Of a stretch of DNA of 64,000 nt, positions 7,758 through 17,142 are shown one piece after another (the first letter of the stretch is position 1; each line of letters begins with the position of its first letter). The DNA lies in assembly GCA_900557455.1 (NCBI GenBank), contig USSM01000001.1, positions 80,128-144,127 of the forward strand, read 5' to 3'. The position numbers and the translations under genes were made by a program. This stretch comes from an uncultured Collinsella sp. Lineage in GTDB: Bacteria > Actinomycetota > Coriobacteriia > Coriobacteriales > Coriobacteriaceae. The notes beneath the pieces are model-generated. The model was not told the DNA's origin, did no database searches, and was given only the letters and a program-made list of their open reading frames with translations.

Positions 7758-9479
7758 TTAACGGCGGGCCGCCTTAACAAGCTCGGCAACCTTGGCAACG
7801 ACCACGTCGATCGCCACGTCCTCGCGCTCGCCCGTGGCACGGTCCTTGAGCTCGACGGTGCCGTTCTTAAGGCCGCGCTTGCCCAGAACCACCTGATACG
7901 GGAAGCCCATGAGGTCGTTATCGGCAAACTTAAAGCCGGGACGCTCGTCACGGTCATCGACGACGACCTCAATACCCTCGGCGCACAGACCATCAACAAT
8001 CTGCTCGCAAACGGTAGCGCACTCCTCCTTCTTGGGATCAAGCGGAATCACCGCGACCTCGTACGGGGCAACGGAGACCGGCCAGACGATGCCGTGCTCG
8101 TCGTTGTGCTGCTCCACGACGGCAGCAAGCGAGCGGGACACGCCCACGCCGTAACAACCCATGATGAGCGGCTTCTCCTTGCCGTCCTCGTCCATAAAGG
8201 TGGCACCCATGGCCTCGGAATACTTGGTGCCCAGCTGGAAGACCTGGGAGACCTCGATGCCGCGAGCAGCAGAGAGCGGCTTGCCGCAGTGCGGGCAGGG
8301 ATCGCCAGAAACGACGGTAACCAGATCGGCCCACTCATCGACGGTAAAGTCGCGCTCGGGGCAGGCGCCGGTAAAGTGATAGTCGACTTCGTTGGCGCCA
8401 CAGGCCCACTGCTTGGAATCGCGCAGGCTCTCGTCGCACACCAGACGAATGCCATCGGGCAGGTTAACCGGTCCGATAAAGCCCTTGTGCAGACCGTTCG
8501 CCTGAAGCTCCTCGTCGGTCATCATGCGATAGCCCTTGCCAAAGACGTGCTCGGCCTTGCAATCGTTGAGCTCGTGATCGCCCGGAACAATGGCCACGAC
8601 CGGCTTGCCCTCGCCGTCGATGAGTGCCAGCGACTTGCGCGTGCCGTTCTCGGGGAACCCAAAGAACTTGGCGACGGCCTCAATGGTGCCCATGCCCGGA
8701 GTCTCAACCTTGGTGAGCGTACCGTCACCAGGACCCTCGGTCACGACGACCTTGGTGCTTGCCGCCTCGTCATCGGCAGCAAAGCCGCAATCGTCACAGT
8801 AGACGAGCGAAGCCTCGCCGGCGTCGGCCAAAGCCATGTACTCGACGGAGGTATCGCCACCGATCTCACCGGAGTCGGCAACAACGGGCAGGGCCTTGAT
8901 ATAGCAGCGCTCGCAGATGTTAGCGTAGGCCTGCTTCATCTTGTCATACTCCTCCTGCAGGCTCTCCTGCGTGGCGGAGAAGCTGTAGGCGTCCTTCATG
9001 ATGAACTCGCGACCGCGCATCAGGCCAAAGCGGGGGCGGAACTCGTCGCGGAACTTATCCTGGATGTGGTAGAGGTTAACGGGTAGCTGCTTGTAGGAGC
9101 GCAGCTCATTGCGCACCAGGGCCGTGACGGTCTCCTCGTGCGTGGGGCCCAGGACGAACTCGCGACCGTGACGGTCTTCAAAGCGCACAAGCTCCTTGCC
9201 ATAGGCGTCGATGCGGCCGGACTCGCGCCATAACTCGGCATCGACCATGATAGGCATCATAAGCTCCTGGGCACCGGCGGCGTCCATCTCGTCGCGCACG
9301 ATGTTCTCGATCTTGCGGATCGAGCGCCAAGCAAGCGGCAGGTAGGAATACAGACCGGCGGCCTCCTTGCGGATCATGCCGGCACGGAGCAGCAGGCGGT
9401 GGCTGGCGAGCTCAGCGTCCGCCGGATCCTCTTTAAGCGTCGGCGCATAGAGCTTAGACATATACATTGCTCGGGTCAT
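7758..9479 (-). CDS. proS: Prolyl-tRNA synthetase
   Basis: Charges tRNA-Pro; a cytosolic class II synthetase. At 573 aa it is the bacterial type, with an editing (INS) domain between motifs 2 and 3. Visible landmarks are the motif 2 region FRDEFRPRFGLMRGREF, the domain ending in a CGFAADD-type segment, the catalytic GCYGVGVSR region and a C-terminal anticodon-binding domain (ending VAKVAELVKAARR). ATG at 9479 directly follows the ispG stop (TAAATG) and has GAGGAG upstream inside ispG, so the two are coupled. It is the last gene of the long operon that begins upstream of rpsB or frr. Confidence 0.96.
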   Translation of the reverse strand: MTRAMYMSKLYAPTLKEDPADAELASHRLLLRAGMIRKEAAGLYSYLPLAWRSIRKIENIVRDEMDAAGAQELMMPIMVDAELWRESGRIDAYGKELVRFEDRHGREFVLGPTHEETVTALVRNELRSYKQLPVNLYHIQDKFRDEFRPRFGLMRGREFIMKDAYSFSATQESLQEEYDKMKQAYANICERCYIKALPVVADSGEIGGDTSVEYMALADAGEASLVYCDDCGFAADDEAASTKVVVTEGPGDGTLTKVETPGMGTIEAVAKFFGFPENGTRKSLALIDGEGKPVVAIVPGDHELNDCKAEHVFGKGYRMMTDEELQANGLHKGFIGPVNLPDGIRLVCDESLRDSKQWACGANEVDYHFTGACPERDFTVDEWADLVTVVSGDPCPHCGKPLSAARGIEVSQVFQLGTKYSEAMGATFMDEDGKEKPLIMGCYGVGVSRSLAAVVEQHNDEHGIVWPVSVAPYEVAVIPLDPKKEECATVCEQIVDGLCAEGIEVVVDDRDERPGFKFADNDLMGFPYQVVLGKRGLKNGTVELKDRATGEREDVAIDVVVAKVAELVKAARR

Positions 9480-10562
9480 TTATTTCTCCTCAATAAGTTT
9501 GTCGACCTCGGCCATCAGCGCGTCGACAATTTGGTCCTCAGCTACTTTACCAATGATCTGGCCATGCGAAAAGAGCAAGGCCTGACCACGTCCGCAAGCA
9601 ACGCCCAGATCGGCATCAGAAGCCTCGCCGGGGCCATTAACGGCACATCCCATCACAGCGATCGAAAGCGGCGCGGAGTAGTTCTTAAGCCGCTCGGTAA
9701 CCTCCTCGGCAATGGGAATAAGGTTAACCTGACAGCGGGCGCATGTGGGGCACGAGACAATCTCGGGGCCACGGCGACGCAGGCCCAACGACTGCAGAAT
9801 ACCCCAGGCAACCGGCGGCTCCTCAACCGGATCGGCTGTGAGCGACACACGCATGGTGTCGCCAATGCCTTCGGAAAGCAAGATACCCAAGCCTACAGAG
9901 CTCTTGATGGTGCCCTGGAGCTTGGTCCCCGCCTCCGTCACGCCCAGGTGAAGCGGAACGTGGGGAATCTCACGCGACAGGGCTCGATAGGTATCGAGCG
10001 TCGTCTGTACGCTATGGGCCTTGGCGGAAAGCACTATGTTGGTAAACCCACGATCCTCAAAGTGCCGCACAAAGCGCTCGCTCGACATCACGAGCTTTTC
10101 GGGCTGCGTGAGGTCATCGCGCTCGGCGATATCCTGCTCAAGCGAACCGGCATTGACGCCGATACGAATCGCACAGCCCGCAGCACCCGCAGCATCAATC
10201 ACCGCGTCGACCTTAGCCCAATCGCCGATATTGCCGGGATTGATGCGAAGCTTGGCGGCACCAGCCTCGACGGCGCCGATGGCGAGCTTATGGTTAAAGT
10301 GAATATCGGCGACGATCGGCACCGGAGACTCGGCACAGATGATGCGGAAACCCTCAAGCGCGGCCTCGGTGGGCACGCTCACACGCACGATATCGCAGCC
10401 AGCCTGCGCCAACGCGCACACTTGCGCAAGCGTTGCCTGGGCGTCAGCGGTATCGGTGCAGGTCATGGACTGAACCACGACCGGAGCGCCGCCACCGATC
10501 TGCACGCCGCCCACATGCACGGGGCGCGTCAACTCGCGAGGCAAAGGATGGGATAAAGACAA
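9480..10562 (-). CDS. ispG: 4-hydroxy-3-methylbut-2-enyl diphosphate synthase (IspG/GcpE)
   Basis: Sixth step of the MEP isoprenoid pathway, using a 4Fe-4S cluster. The iron ligands are in SCPTCARC and MGCAVNGPGEA near the C-terminus; the TIM-barrel part opens with VHVGGVQIGGGAPVVVQSM. TTG at 10562 is preferred: AGGGGAG lies 8 nt upstream and the protein then has the normal length of 360 aa. The open frame continues 29 codons further into rseP without family similarity. It lies 13 bases after rseP and is followed by proS with no gap. With dxr two genes upstream, this operon carries two MEP enzymes beside uppS, which consumes isoprenoid. Confidence 0.95.
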   Translation of the reverse strand: MSLSHPLPRELTRPVHVGGVQIGGGAPVVVQSMTCTDTADAQATLAQVCALAQAGCDIVRVSVPTEAALEGFRIICAESPVPIVADIHFNHKLAIGAVEAGAAKLRINPGNIGDWAKVDAVIDAAGAAGCAIRIGVNAGSLEQDIAERDDLTQPEKLVMSSERFVRHFEDRGFTNIVLSAKAHSVQTTLDTYRALSREIPHVPLHLGVTEAGTKLQGTIKSSVGLGILLSEGIGDTMRVSLTADPVEEPPVAWGILQSLGLRRRGPEIVSCPTCARCQVNLIPIAEEVTERLKNYSAPLSIAVMGCAVNGPGEASDADLGVACGRGQALLFSHGQIIGKVAEDQIVDALMAEVDKLIEEK

Positions 10563-10575
10563 TCCAAACACTCCC

Positions 10576-11937
10576 CTACAGGATAAATCGAAGGACGTCG
10601 GAACGAAGCATATAGACAAACAGCAGCGCAAAGAGCGCGATGCCCACATAGCTCACAATCGTCTGGACCTTGAGCGGAAGCTCGCGGCCAGCAATCTTTT
10701 GAATGATCTCGATGACCAGCTTGCCGCCATCGAGTGGTGGGACGGGCAGCAGGTTCATAAAGCCAAGCGAGAACGAAATGAGGGCGGCAAACGAAAGGAA
10801 CGTGGCAGGGCCGGCAGCAGCAGCCTGTGAGGACATAACGCTAATGCCCACGATCGAAGAAGACTGATCGAGAATCTCCATCGTATGCTGCGGCTGGAGC
10901 AGGCGCATCACGCCCTCCGCTGTCTGCACGACATAGGAGAACGAAAGGCGAGCCGACGTGATGGGGTCTAAACGGACCACCTGCGTAGAGGCATACACAC
11001 CTAGGCGCTCGTCCTCTTTGAGCGCAACCGAGGTCGAATGCTGCTTGCCGTCGCGCTCATACTCAATGGCGATATCGTCCTTACCGGCGGCCTTGCCGAT
11101 GGCATCGTAAACGTCCATCCAGGTAGAGCACGATACTCCGTCAACCGAAAGGATCGCGTCGCCGCCCTCGATACCCGCCTTGGCGGCAATAGACCCCTCG
11201 TCAACCTGACCGATCACGTTGGTATCCATCGGCACGGTGACACCCGCAATAGAGTAGATGCTCATAAGCAGCAAAAAGCCCGTCAGGATATTGACGAGAA
11301 TGCCCGCGAGCAGCATAAAGGCGCGCTTGAGAAAACCCTGGCCCAGATAGGTATGCGAACGCTCTTGCGCAAGGAACTCGGCTTCGCCGCACGGCAGCTC
11401 CCACACATCGCCCTCGGTAGTCGCATGCTCTCGATCGAAACGGCGGCCGTCAAAGGTGGTGTAACCCGCCGCGTCTCGTGGCAGCGTCTGATACTTGGTG
11501 GGATAGTAGCTCGGCGAGGGCTTCTCCCCTTCCTCATACCAAGGCGCGATAGAGCCCCAACCCAAGAGCAAGGCGCATGCCTCGAGCACAACCTCCTCGG
11601 ATAGCTCGAGCTCGGCGGCAAGGTCGGCCACGGTCACGCGACCATGACGATAGATAGCCGCGAGCACGCGATCGGCGCACGAGACGTCGGTCGGATCCAT
11701 ACCGCAGATGGCAGCGTAGCCACCCAGCAGCAGCGGGGTCACGCCAAACTTGGTTCCAATGCGACGTGACGTGTAATGGATGTCAAAGCGACACGGCAGG
11801 CCCAAAAAGAACTCGGTCACACGGACGCCGCAGGCACGCGCCGCCAAAAAGTGGCCGCCCTCGTGCAAAAACACAAGGACGGAAAGCATCAGCAGGCCCC
11901 AAAAGACCGATGAGAGAACGCTCAGAACAGTATCCAT
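10576..11937 (-). CDS. rseP: RseP-type intramembrane zinc protease (site-2 protease) with inserted winged-helix-like domain
   Basis: Membrane metalloprotease that cleaves transmembrane substrates such as anti-sigma factors and signal-peptide remnants. The first membrane helix carries HEGGH (about residues 25-29); the last membrane region has MNLLPVPPLDGG, the third metal-ligand motif. A PDZ domain lies near residues 235-310. Unusually, about 110 residues (roughly 80-195) are inserted in the cytoplasmic loop before the second membrane helix, and about 45 of these read like a winged helix (GRVTVADLAAELELSEE then LLGWGSI). The start is uncertain: ATG at 11937 lacks a close Shine-Dalgarno, and TTG at 11952 abuts AAGGA. 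It sits between dxr and ispG as in many bacteria. Confidence 0.92.
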   Translation of the reverse strand: MDTVLSVLSSVFWGLLMLSVLVFLHEGGHFLAARACGVRVTEFFLGLPCRFDIHYTSRRIGTKFGVTPLLLGGYAAICGMDPTDVSCADRVLAAIYRHGRVTVADLAAELELSEEVVLEACALLLGWGSIAPWYEEGEKPSPSYYPTKYQTLPRDAAGYTTFDGRRFDREHATTEGDVWELPCGEAEFLAQERSHTYLGQGFLKRAFMLLAGILVNILTGFLLLMSIYSIAGVTVPMDTNVIGQVDEGSIAAKAGIEGGDAILSVDGVSCSTWMDVYDAIGKAAGKDDIAIEYERDGKQHSTSVALKEDERLGVYASTQVVRLDPITSARLSFSYVVQTAEGVMRLLQPQHTMEILDQSSSIVGISVMSSQAAAAGPATFLSFAALISFSLGFMNLLPVPPLDGGKLVIEIIQKIAGRELPLKVQTIVSYVGIALFALLFVYMLRSDVLRFIL

Positions 11938-11962
11938 AAAACGAAAAAGCAATCCTTATGGG

Positions 11963-13150
11963 TTAGGAACGGGTTGCGGCGAGCACCTGCGCAGCCTTTT
12001 CACGCGCCCACGCATCGATGTCGCGAAGCTGCTCAAACGAATCGACCGCCTGCATATCGTGAGAATCCATGCAGGATTCCACAATGCGATCGATATCGGT
12101 AAAGCTGCAGCCATCGTGCAGGAAGGCATCGACGGCGACCTCGTTGGCGGCATTGAGCACGCACGGCATGGTGCCACCCGTCTTGCCGGCACGTTCGGCC
12201 AGTGCCAGACAGCGGAAGGTATCCATGTCGGCAGCATCAAACGTGAGCTGCCCCAGCTCGCGGAAATCGATACGAGGCGCCGGGGTATCCCAACGCTCGG
12301 GATACGAGAACGCGAACTGGATGGGAATACGCATGTCAGAAGCACCGAGATGCGCCATCACGGAGCCGTCGGCGAACTCGACCATAGAGTGAATCTTGGA
12401 CTGACGCTGCACGACCACGTTAATGAAATCGAGGTCGCAGTTAAACAGATGCATGGCCTCAATGCGCTCCAGGCCCTTGTTCATGAGGGTGGCGGAGTCG
12501 ATGGTGATCTTGGCACCCATGGCCCACGTGGGATGTGCGAGGGCATCGGCACGCGTCACGCGGTCGAGCTCGTCGCGGGTGCGGCCAAAGAACGGACCGC
12601 CCGAGCAGGTGAGCCAAATACAATGAGCCTCGCGTGGGTTCTCCCCCAGATAGCACTGGTAGATGGCGGAGTGCTCAGAGTCGACTGGAATAAGCTGGCC
12701 CGGTTGCGCCAACGGCATAAGCAAGTCGCCGCCGACGACGAGGGACTCCTTGTTGGCAAGAGCAAGGCGCTTATTTGAGGTCAAGGCCGCATGGCTCGCC
12801 TCGAGACCGGCGGCGCCCACAATAGCGACGAGCACGCAGTCGACATCGTCGCGACGCGCGAGCTCGCAAACCGCCTGCGCGCCAACGCCGAGCTTCGTTC
12901 CCTCGGGCAACTCCTGCAGCACGGCGTCATCGCCATGAGCGACATCGGCCACGGCAACCGCCGGAACCGAGAACTCGCGGGCAGCGGCAACAAGCTCGGA
13001 GGTACTGGAGTTAACGGACAGCGCCGTCACCTGCAGGCGATCGGCATGCTGGCGGCACACATCGAGTGCCTGGGTGCCGATAGAGCCCGTACAACCCAGG
13101 ATGGCAACACGGAGACGTCCATCGGGGCCATACGTCGTCTGGAAGGACAT
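11963..13150 (-). CDS. dxr: 1-deoxy-D-xylulose 5-phosphate reductoisomerase
   Basis: Second step of the MEP isoprenoid pathway: NADPH-dependent conversion of DXP to MEP. The 395-aa protein has the N-terminal Rossmann motif ILGCTGSIGTQAL, the NKESLVVGG and VDSEHSAIYQC segments (metal and substrate site), GPFFGRTRDEL and KITIDSATLMNKG, all standard. ATG at 13150 overlaps the cdsA stop by one base (TAATG), indicating coupling. The usual cluster frr-uppS-cdsA-dxr-rseP-ispG is preserved. Confidence 0.97.
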   Translation of the reverse strand: MSFQTTYGPDGRLRVAILGCTGSIGTQALDVCRQHADRLQVTALSVNSSTSELVAAAREFSVPAVAVADVAHGDDAVLQELPEGTKLGVGAQAVCELARRDDVDCVLVAIVGAAGLEASHAALTSNKRLALANKESLVVGGDLLMPLAQPGQLIPVDSEHSAIYQCYLGENPREAHCIWLTCSGGPFFGRTRDELDRVTRADALAHPTWAMGAKITIDSATLMNKGLERIEAMHLFNCDLDFINVVVQRQSKIHSMVEFADGSVMAHLGASDMRIPIQFAFSYPERWDTPAPRIDFRELGQLTFDAADMDTFRCLALAERAGKTGGTMPCVLNAANEVAVDAFLHDGCSFTDIDRIVESCMDSHDMQAVDSFEQLRDIDAWAREKAAQVLAATRS

Positions 13151-14049
13151 TACAGCACGCCTCCGATCATCAAAAGCAGCTGCGCGGTAATGCAGCCAAA
13201 GATAAGCGAATCGCTACGATCGAGCATGCCGCCGTGGCCCGGGATAAGGTTACCGGAATCCTTAACGCCCACACCGCGCTTGATGCGCGACTCGATGAGG
13301 TCTCCGATAACGCCCAGGACGGACACGACCACGCCGCACAGCAGCGCATAGGGCAGGCTGAGCTTGTAGAAGTGCGTCGCCCACAGGATGAGCCAAATCA
13401 AAACCGAGCCCAGGATGCCGCCGACAAACCCCTCCCAGCTCTTTTTGGGAGAGATCTTGGGAACCATCTTGTGCTTGCCGATACGGCTACCCACGATGTA
13501 GGCAAACGAATCGGAGACCCAAAGGGACGCGCAAACGCCCACCGAAAGCAGGGCGCCGGCAAAACCGGGCACGGCATCGCGCAGCAGCACGATAGCCGAC
13601 AGCATAAAGCCAGTGTAGATGGGACCCATGAGCGTCACGGCCACATCAGAGATGCGGGTACGCGGCGACCAAACATACCAAATGCCCACAGCGAGCATCA
13701 GGGCAAAAAGCAGGGCATTCAGCAACATCGAATCGCCCAACGCCGACAGCGGAAAGAGTACGGCGGCAGCGATACCCATGCGCTCGTTAGCCATCTTGCC
13801 ATCGAGCCTCGTCATACGGAAAAACTCATAGCAGCACAGACCGCTCATGACAGAAACAAAGATGGCCGTGGGCACAATACCCAAAACCAGGCACAGGATA
13901 AAGACAACGGCGTAGACGATACCAGCGGCGGCACGGGTAATAAAGCCCGCCAGCCACGAACCGGTGCCGTTCTTCGCTGCAGGCGCTCCCGCAGTGGCAG
14001 CTTTACGCGCAGGAGTCTTGGGAGCAGATGCCTTGGGACGATCGGACAC
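13150..14049 (-). CDS. cdsA: Phosphatidate cytidylyltransferase (CDP-diacylglycerol synthase)
   Basis: Makes CDP-diacylglycerol from phosphatidate and CTP, the entry to phospholipid synthesis; an integral membrane enzyme. The 299-aa protein has about eight membrane segments and the C-terminal signature GVKDSGNLIPGHGGMLDRSD. The first 30 residues are an Ala/Lys/Pro-rich cytoplasmic tail not seen in most homologs. GTG at 14049 has GAGGAGG upstream inside the end of uppS. Directly coupled to dxr downstream. Confidence 0.95.
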   Translation of the reverse strand: MSDRPKASAPKTPARKAATAGAPAAKNGTGSWLAGFITRAAAGIVYAVVFILCLVLGIVPTAIFVSVMSGLCCYEFFRMTRLDGKMANERMGIAAAVLFPLSALGDSMLLNALLFALMLAVGIWYVWSPRTRISDVAVTLMGPIYTGFMLSAIVLLRDAVPGFAGALLSVGVCASLWVSDSFAYIVGSRIGKHKMVPKISPKKSWEGFVGGILGSVLIWLILWATHFYKLSLPYALLCGVVVSVLGVIGDLIESRIKRGVGVKDSGNLIPGHGGMLDRSDSLIFGCITAQLLLMIGGVL

Positions 14050-14051
14050 GA

Positions 14052-14846
14052 TTAAGCCTCCTCGGTCTTGCTCAGTCCACCAAACCTACGGTCACGGCCC
14101 TGATAGGCCAAAATGGCGTCGACAAGGCCCCAACGATCAAAGTCAGGCCAATAGGTATCGGTGACGTAGAACTCGGAATAAGCCACCTGCCACAGCAGAT
14201 AGTTCGAAAGGCGCAGCTCACCAGAGGTGCGAATCACAAGCTCAGGATCGGGAAGACCGGCGGTATAAAGGTGAGAAGCCACCATGTCGTCATCAATTGC
14301 GCCAGGATCGATCTTACCGGCGGCAGCGTCGAGTGCGATTTGACGGACAGCGCGGGTAATCTCGGCACGCGCGCCGTAGTTGACGGCAAGCGCCAGCGTC
14401 ATGCCGGTGTGATCGGCGCACTCGGCAAGACCGCGTTCAAAAACGTCACGGGTTTTCTTGGGCAGCGCGGAAATGTCACCCAAAAAGACAACGCGCACGT
14501 TTTCGCGCTTTAGAAGCGGCAGCTCGTCGATGAACGTCTTGGCAAACAGGTGCATCAAGACGTTGACCTCATGCTGCGGGCGGTTCCAGTTTTCGGTAGA
14601 AAACGCATAGGCCGAAAGCACGTCGACGCCCAGACGCACGCAGGCGGTAATAATCTCACGAAGGGAGACGATACCCGCCTTGTGGCCCTCGGTGCGTGCA
14701 AGACCGCGCGATGTGGCCCAACGACCGTTGCCGTCCATGATGCACGAGATATGGTGCGGAATGTTATTGAGGTCAAGGTCGGAAAAACCGACGCCCGCGG
14801 GGGCGTCGGCAAAGTACTCGACCAGTTTATGCTCGTCGTATTGCAC
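14052..14846 (-). CDS. uppS: Undecaprenyl diphosphate synthase (cis-prenyltransferase)
   Basis: Extends farnesyl diphosphate with isoprene units to the C55 carrier lipid used for peptidoglycan and other envelope polymers. Catalytic D38 lies in CIMDGNGRW; other family blocks are AFSTENWNRP, the NYGARAEI segment and PELVIRTSGELRLSNYLLWQ. GTG at 14846 has GGAG 7 nt upstream and follows the frr stop by one base. 264 aa, normal length. Confidence 0.96.
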   Translation of the reverse strand: MQYDEHKLVEYFADAPAGVGFSDLDLNNIPHHISCIMDGNGRWATSRGLARTEGHKAGIVSLREIITACVRLGVDVLSAYAFSTENWNRPQHEVNVLMHLFAKTFIDELPLLKRENVRVVFLGDISALPKKTRDVFERGLAECADHTGMTLALAVNYGARAEITRAVRQIALDAAAGKIDPGAIDDDMVASHLYTAGLPDPELVIRTSGELRLSNYLLWQVAYSEFYVTDTYWPDFDRWGLVDAILAYQGRDRRFGGLSKTEEA

Positions 14847-14847
14847 C

Positions 14848-15384
14848 TTAGATCTCCATGACCTCGGCTTCTTTTTCCTTCAGAAGCTCCTCGACCTTGG
14901 CGACATACTCATCAGTGTGCTTCTGGACCTTAGCCTGCTCGCGACGGACATCGTCCTCGGTGAGCTCCTCATCGCGCTCGAGCTTGTTGTTGAAGTCGCG
15001 ACGGATGTTACGGATAGACACCTTGGCCTGCTCGGCGTACTCGCGGCACTCCTTGACGAGCTCGCGACGGCGCTCCTCGGTGGGAGCCGGGAACGGCAGA
15101 CGAACGACGGTGCCATCGGAGTTGGGGGTAATACCCAAATCGGAAGCGCCGATGGCCTTGACGATGGCGTTGATAAGCGCCTTGTCCCACGGCTCGATGA
15201 GCAGCATGTGGGCCTCCGGGGTCTTGACGGCGGCAACCTGCGTGACCGGCGTGGGAACACCGTAATAATCGACGGTGATGTCGGACAGAATGTTGGCATT
15301 GGCGCGGCCGGTACGGACCTTGGAGAAGTTATGCTTGAGGGACTCGAGCGACTTGTCCATGTGGGCGGTGATGTTCTCTGCCAT
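14848..15384 (-). CDS. frr: Ribosome recycling factor
   Basis: Splits the post-termination ribosome together with EF-G. The 178-aa protein begins MAENITAHMDKSLESLKHNF and has the standard VRTGRANANIL, YYGVPTPVTQVA and TEERRREL blocks with a charged helical C-terminus. ATG at 15384 has AGGAGG upstream, within the pyrH stop region (2-base gap). The classical tsf-pyrH-frr order is kept. Confidence 0.97.
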   Translation of the reverse strand: MAENITAHMDKSLESLKHNFSKVRTGRANANILSDITVDYYGVPTPVTQVAAVKTPEAHMLLIEPWDKALINAIVKAIGASDLGITPNSDGTVVRLPFPAPTEERRRELVKECREYAEQAKVSIRNIRRDFNNKLERDEELTEDDVRREQAKVQKHTDEYVAKVEELLKEKEAEVMEI

Positions 15385-15386
15385 GC

Positions 15387-16109
15387 TTAATCCTCCTGAT
15401 AGACGAGCGTGCCGACGGGCTCACCCGCGAGCGCGCGCTTGACGGTGTCCTCGCCATCGATGTTGAGGACCAAAATCGGCATACGGTTGTCCTGGCACAG
15501 TGCCGTAGCCGTGGAATCCATAACCTGCAGACCGCGGACGAGCACCTCATGGTAGGTGATCTTGTCAAAGCGGACGGCATCGGCGCACTTGACGGGATCC
15601 TTGTCATAGATGCCGTCGACCTTGGTGGCCTTGATCAGAATCTCGGCGCCGATCTCGCACGCACGAAGAGCCGCGGCGGTGTCGGTCGTAAAGTACGGAT
15701 TGCCCGAACCGGCGGCAAAAATAACGACGTTGCCCTTGGAAAGGTGGTTGATGGCGCGACGGCGAATATAGGGCTCGCAGATCTCGTTCATCTGGATAGC
15801 GCTCATCACGCGGCAGGGAACATCGTTATGTTCGAAGGCATCCTGCAGGGCGAGCGCGTTCATAACGGTTGCCAGCATGCCCATGTAGTCGGCCTGAGCA
15901 CGCTCCATGCCACCGGCAGCGCCGGCCATGCCGCGGAAAATATTGCCGCCGCCGACAACGACGCCGACCTCATGGCCAACGGCGAGTAGCTCCTTGACCT
16001 GCTTGGCAAGATGGTCGGTAACCTTGGGGTCGATGCCATATTGGCCGTCGCCCATCAGTGCTTCGCCGGAAAGCTTAAGAAGCACGCGTTTATATCGGAT
16101 GTCGGACAA
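15387..16109 (-). CDS. pyrH: UMP kinase
   Basis: Phosphorylates UMP to UDP; an amino-acid-kinase-fold enzyme, normally hexameric and controlled by GTP and UTP. The 240-aa protein has [12 protein letters not shown] at the N-terminus, [11 protein letters not shown], and the ATP-site [17 protein letters not shown]. The start is TTG at 16109 with AAGGAGG upstream. A terminator at 16170-16203 separates it from tsf, so it may have its own promoter: TAGAAT on the reverse strand near 16136-16141 could be a -10, but no good -35 was found. Confidence 0.96.
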   Translation of the reverse strand: MSDIRYKRVLLKLSGEALMGDGQYGIDPKVTDHLAKQVKELLAVGHEVGVVVGGGNIFRGMAGAAGGMERAQADYMGMLATVMNALALQDAFEHNDVPCRVMSAIQMNEICEPYIRRRAINHLSKGNVVIFAAGSGNPYFTTDTAAALRACEIGAEILIKATKVDGIYDKDPVKCADAVRFDKITYHEVLVRGLQVMDSTATALCQDNRMPILVLNIDGEDTVKRALAGEPVGTLVYQED

Positions 16110-16169
16110 AGCGATCCTCCTTTAGATTGAACTCTCAACATTCTATCAAAGGCTCTAAGAAGAGCCATG

Positions 16170-16203
16170 AAAAAGCAGGCTGTGAGTAAAACCCACAGCC
16201 TGC
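16170..16203 (-). terminator. Terminator of rpsB-tsf
   Basis: GCAGGCTGTG pairs with CACAGCCTGC (16175-16203) and is followed on the reverse strand by TTTTT (16170-16174), 25 bases after the tsf stop. Confidence 0.85.
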
Positions 16204-16227
16204 TCATTACCAGCTACAAGAGCTTAT

Positions 16228-17097
16228 TTACTCGCCACGGACCAGACGGTCAAAGGCAACGACGGTAATGGTGTCGCCGAGCTCCTTGGAGACCTGCTCA
16301 GCGTACTTCTTGATGGTGAGGGAGCTGTCCTTGATGAACTCCTGCTCGGTGAGCACGGACTGCTTGTAGAACTTCTCCAGACGGCCGACAGCCATCTTCT
16401 CCTGGATAGCCTCGGGCTTACCGGACTCGGCAGCCTGAGCCATGTAGATCTGCTTCTCGTGCTCGACGGTCTCGGCCGGAACCTGATCGCGGGTAGCGCA
16501 GATCGGGGCGACGGCGGCAACCTGAAGGGCAACGTCGTGAGCGAAGGTCTTGAAGGATTCAGCCTGAGCGGTCTCAGCCTTCTCGAAGGCGAACTCGACG
16601 AGGACGCCGATCTTACCACCCATGTGGATGTAAGAAGCGAGCGCGCCGTTCTCAGCCTTGCGGGCAGCGAAGCGGGAGATCTTCATGTTCTCGCCCATGA
16701 TGTGAATCATCTCGGTGAGCTCGGAGGAAACGGTCTCCTCGCCCATCGGCTTCTCGAGCAGAGCGTCGACGTCAGCAGGCTCGGTGGTAGCGACAACCTC
16801 AGCGACCTTGGAAGCAAAGCCGGTGAACTTGGCGTTAGAGCCAACGAAGTCGGTCTCGCAGGAGAGCTCGAGCAGAGCGCCGGTCTTGCCATCCTCAGAG
16901 ACGAACGCGGCGACAGCGCCCTCGTTGGTCTCACGGCCAGCCTTCTTGGCAGCCTTGGCAAGGCCGTTCTTACGCAGGACGTCGACAGCGGCGTCCATGT
17001 CGCCGTCAGCCTCGACGAGAGCCTTCTTGCACTCCATCATCGGGGAGTCGGTCATCTCGCGGAGCTGCTTGACCATAGCGGCGGTAATCTGGGCCAT
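16228..17097 (-). CDS. tsf: Translation elongation factor Ts
   Basis: Nucleotide exchange factor that reloads EF-Tu with GTP. The protein starts MAQITAAMVKQLREMTDSPM with the UBA-like first domain and the CKKAL and ETDFV signatures (SCETDFVGSNAKF). I start it at ATG 17097 because AAAGGA is 6 nt upstream; the track start at 17112 adds MKGTT without a ribosome binding site. 289 aa, within the normal range. Co-transcribed with rpsB 45 bases upstream and closed by the terminator at 16170-16203. Confidence 0.96.
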   Translation of the reverse strand: MAQITAAMVKQLREMTDSPMMECKKALVEADGDMDAAVDVLRKNGLAKAAKKAGRETNEGAVAAFVSEDGKTGALLELSCETDFVGSNAKFTGFASKVAEVVATTEPADVDALLEKPMGEETVSSELTEMIHIMGENMKISRFAARKAENGALASYIHMGGKIGVLVEFAFEKAETAQAESFKTFAHDVALQVAAVAPICATRDQVPAETVEHEKQIYMAQAAESGKPEAIQEKMAVGRLEKFYKQSVLTEQEFIKDSSLTIKKYAEQVSKELGDTITVVAFDRLVRGE

Positions 17098-17142
17098 TGT
17101 GGTTCCTTTCAAAGAGATGAAAAAGAATTAACTAAGACTGAT

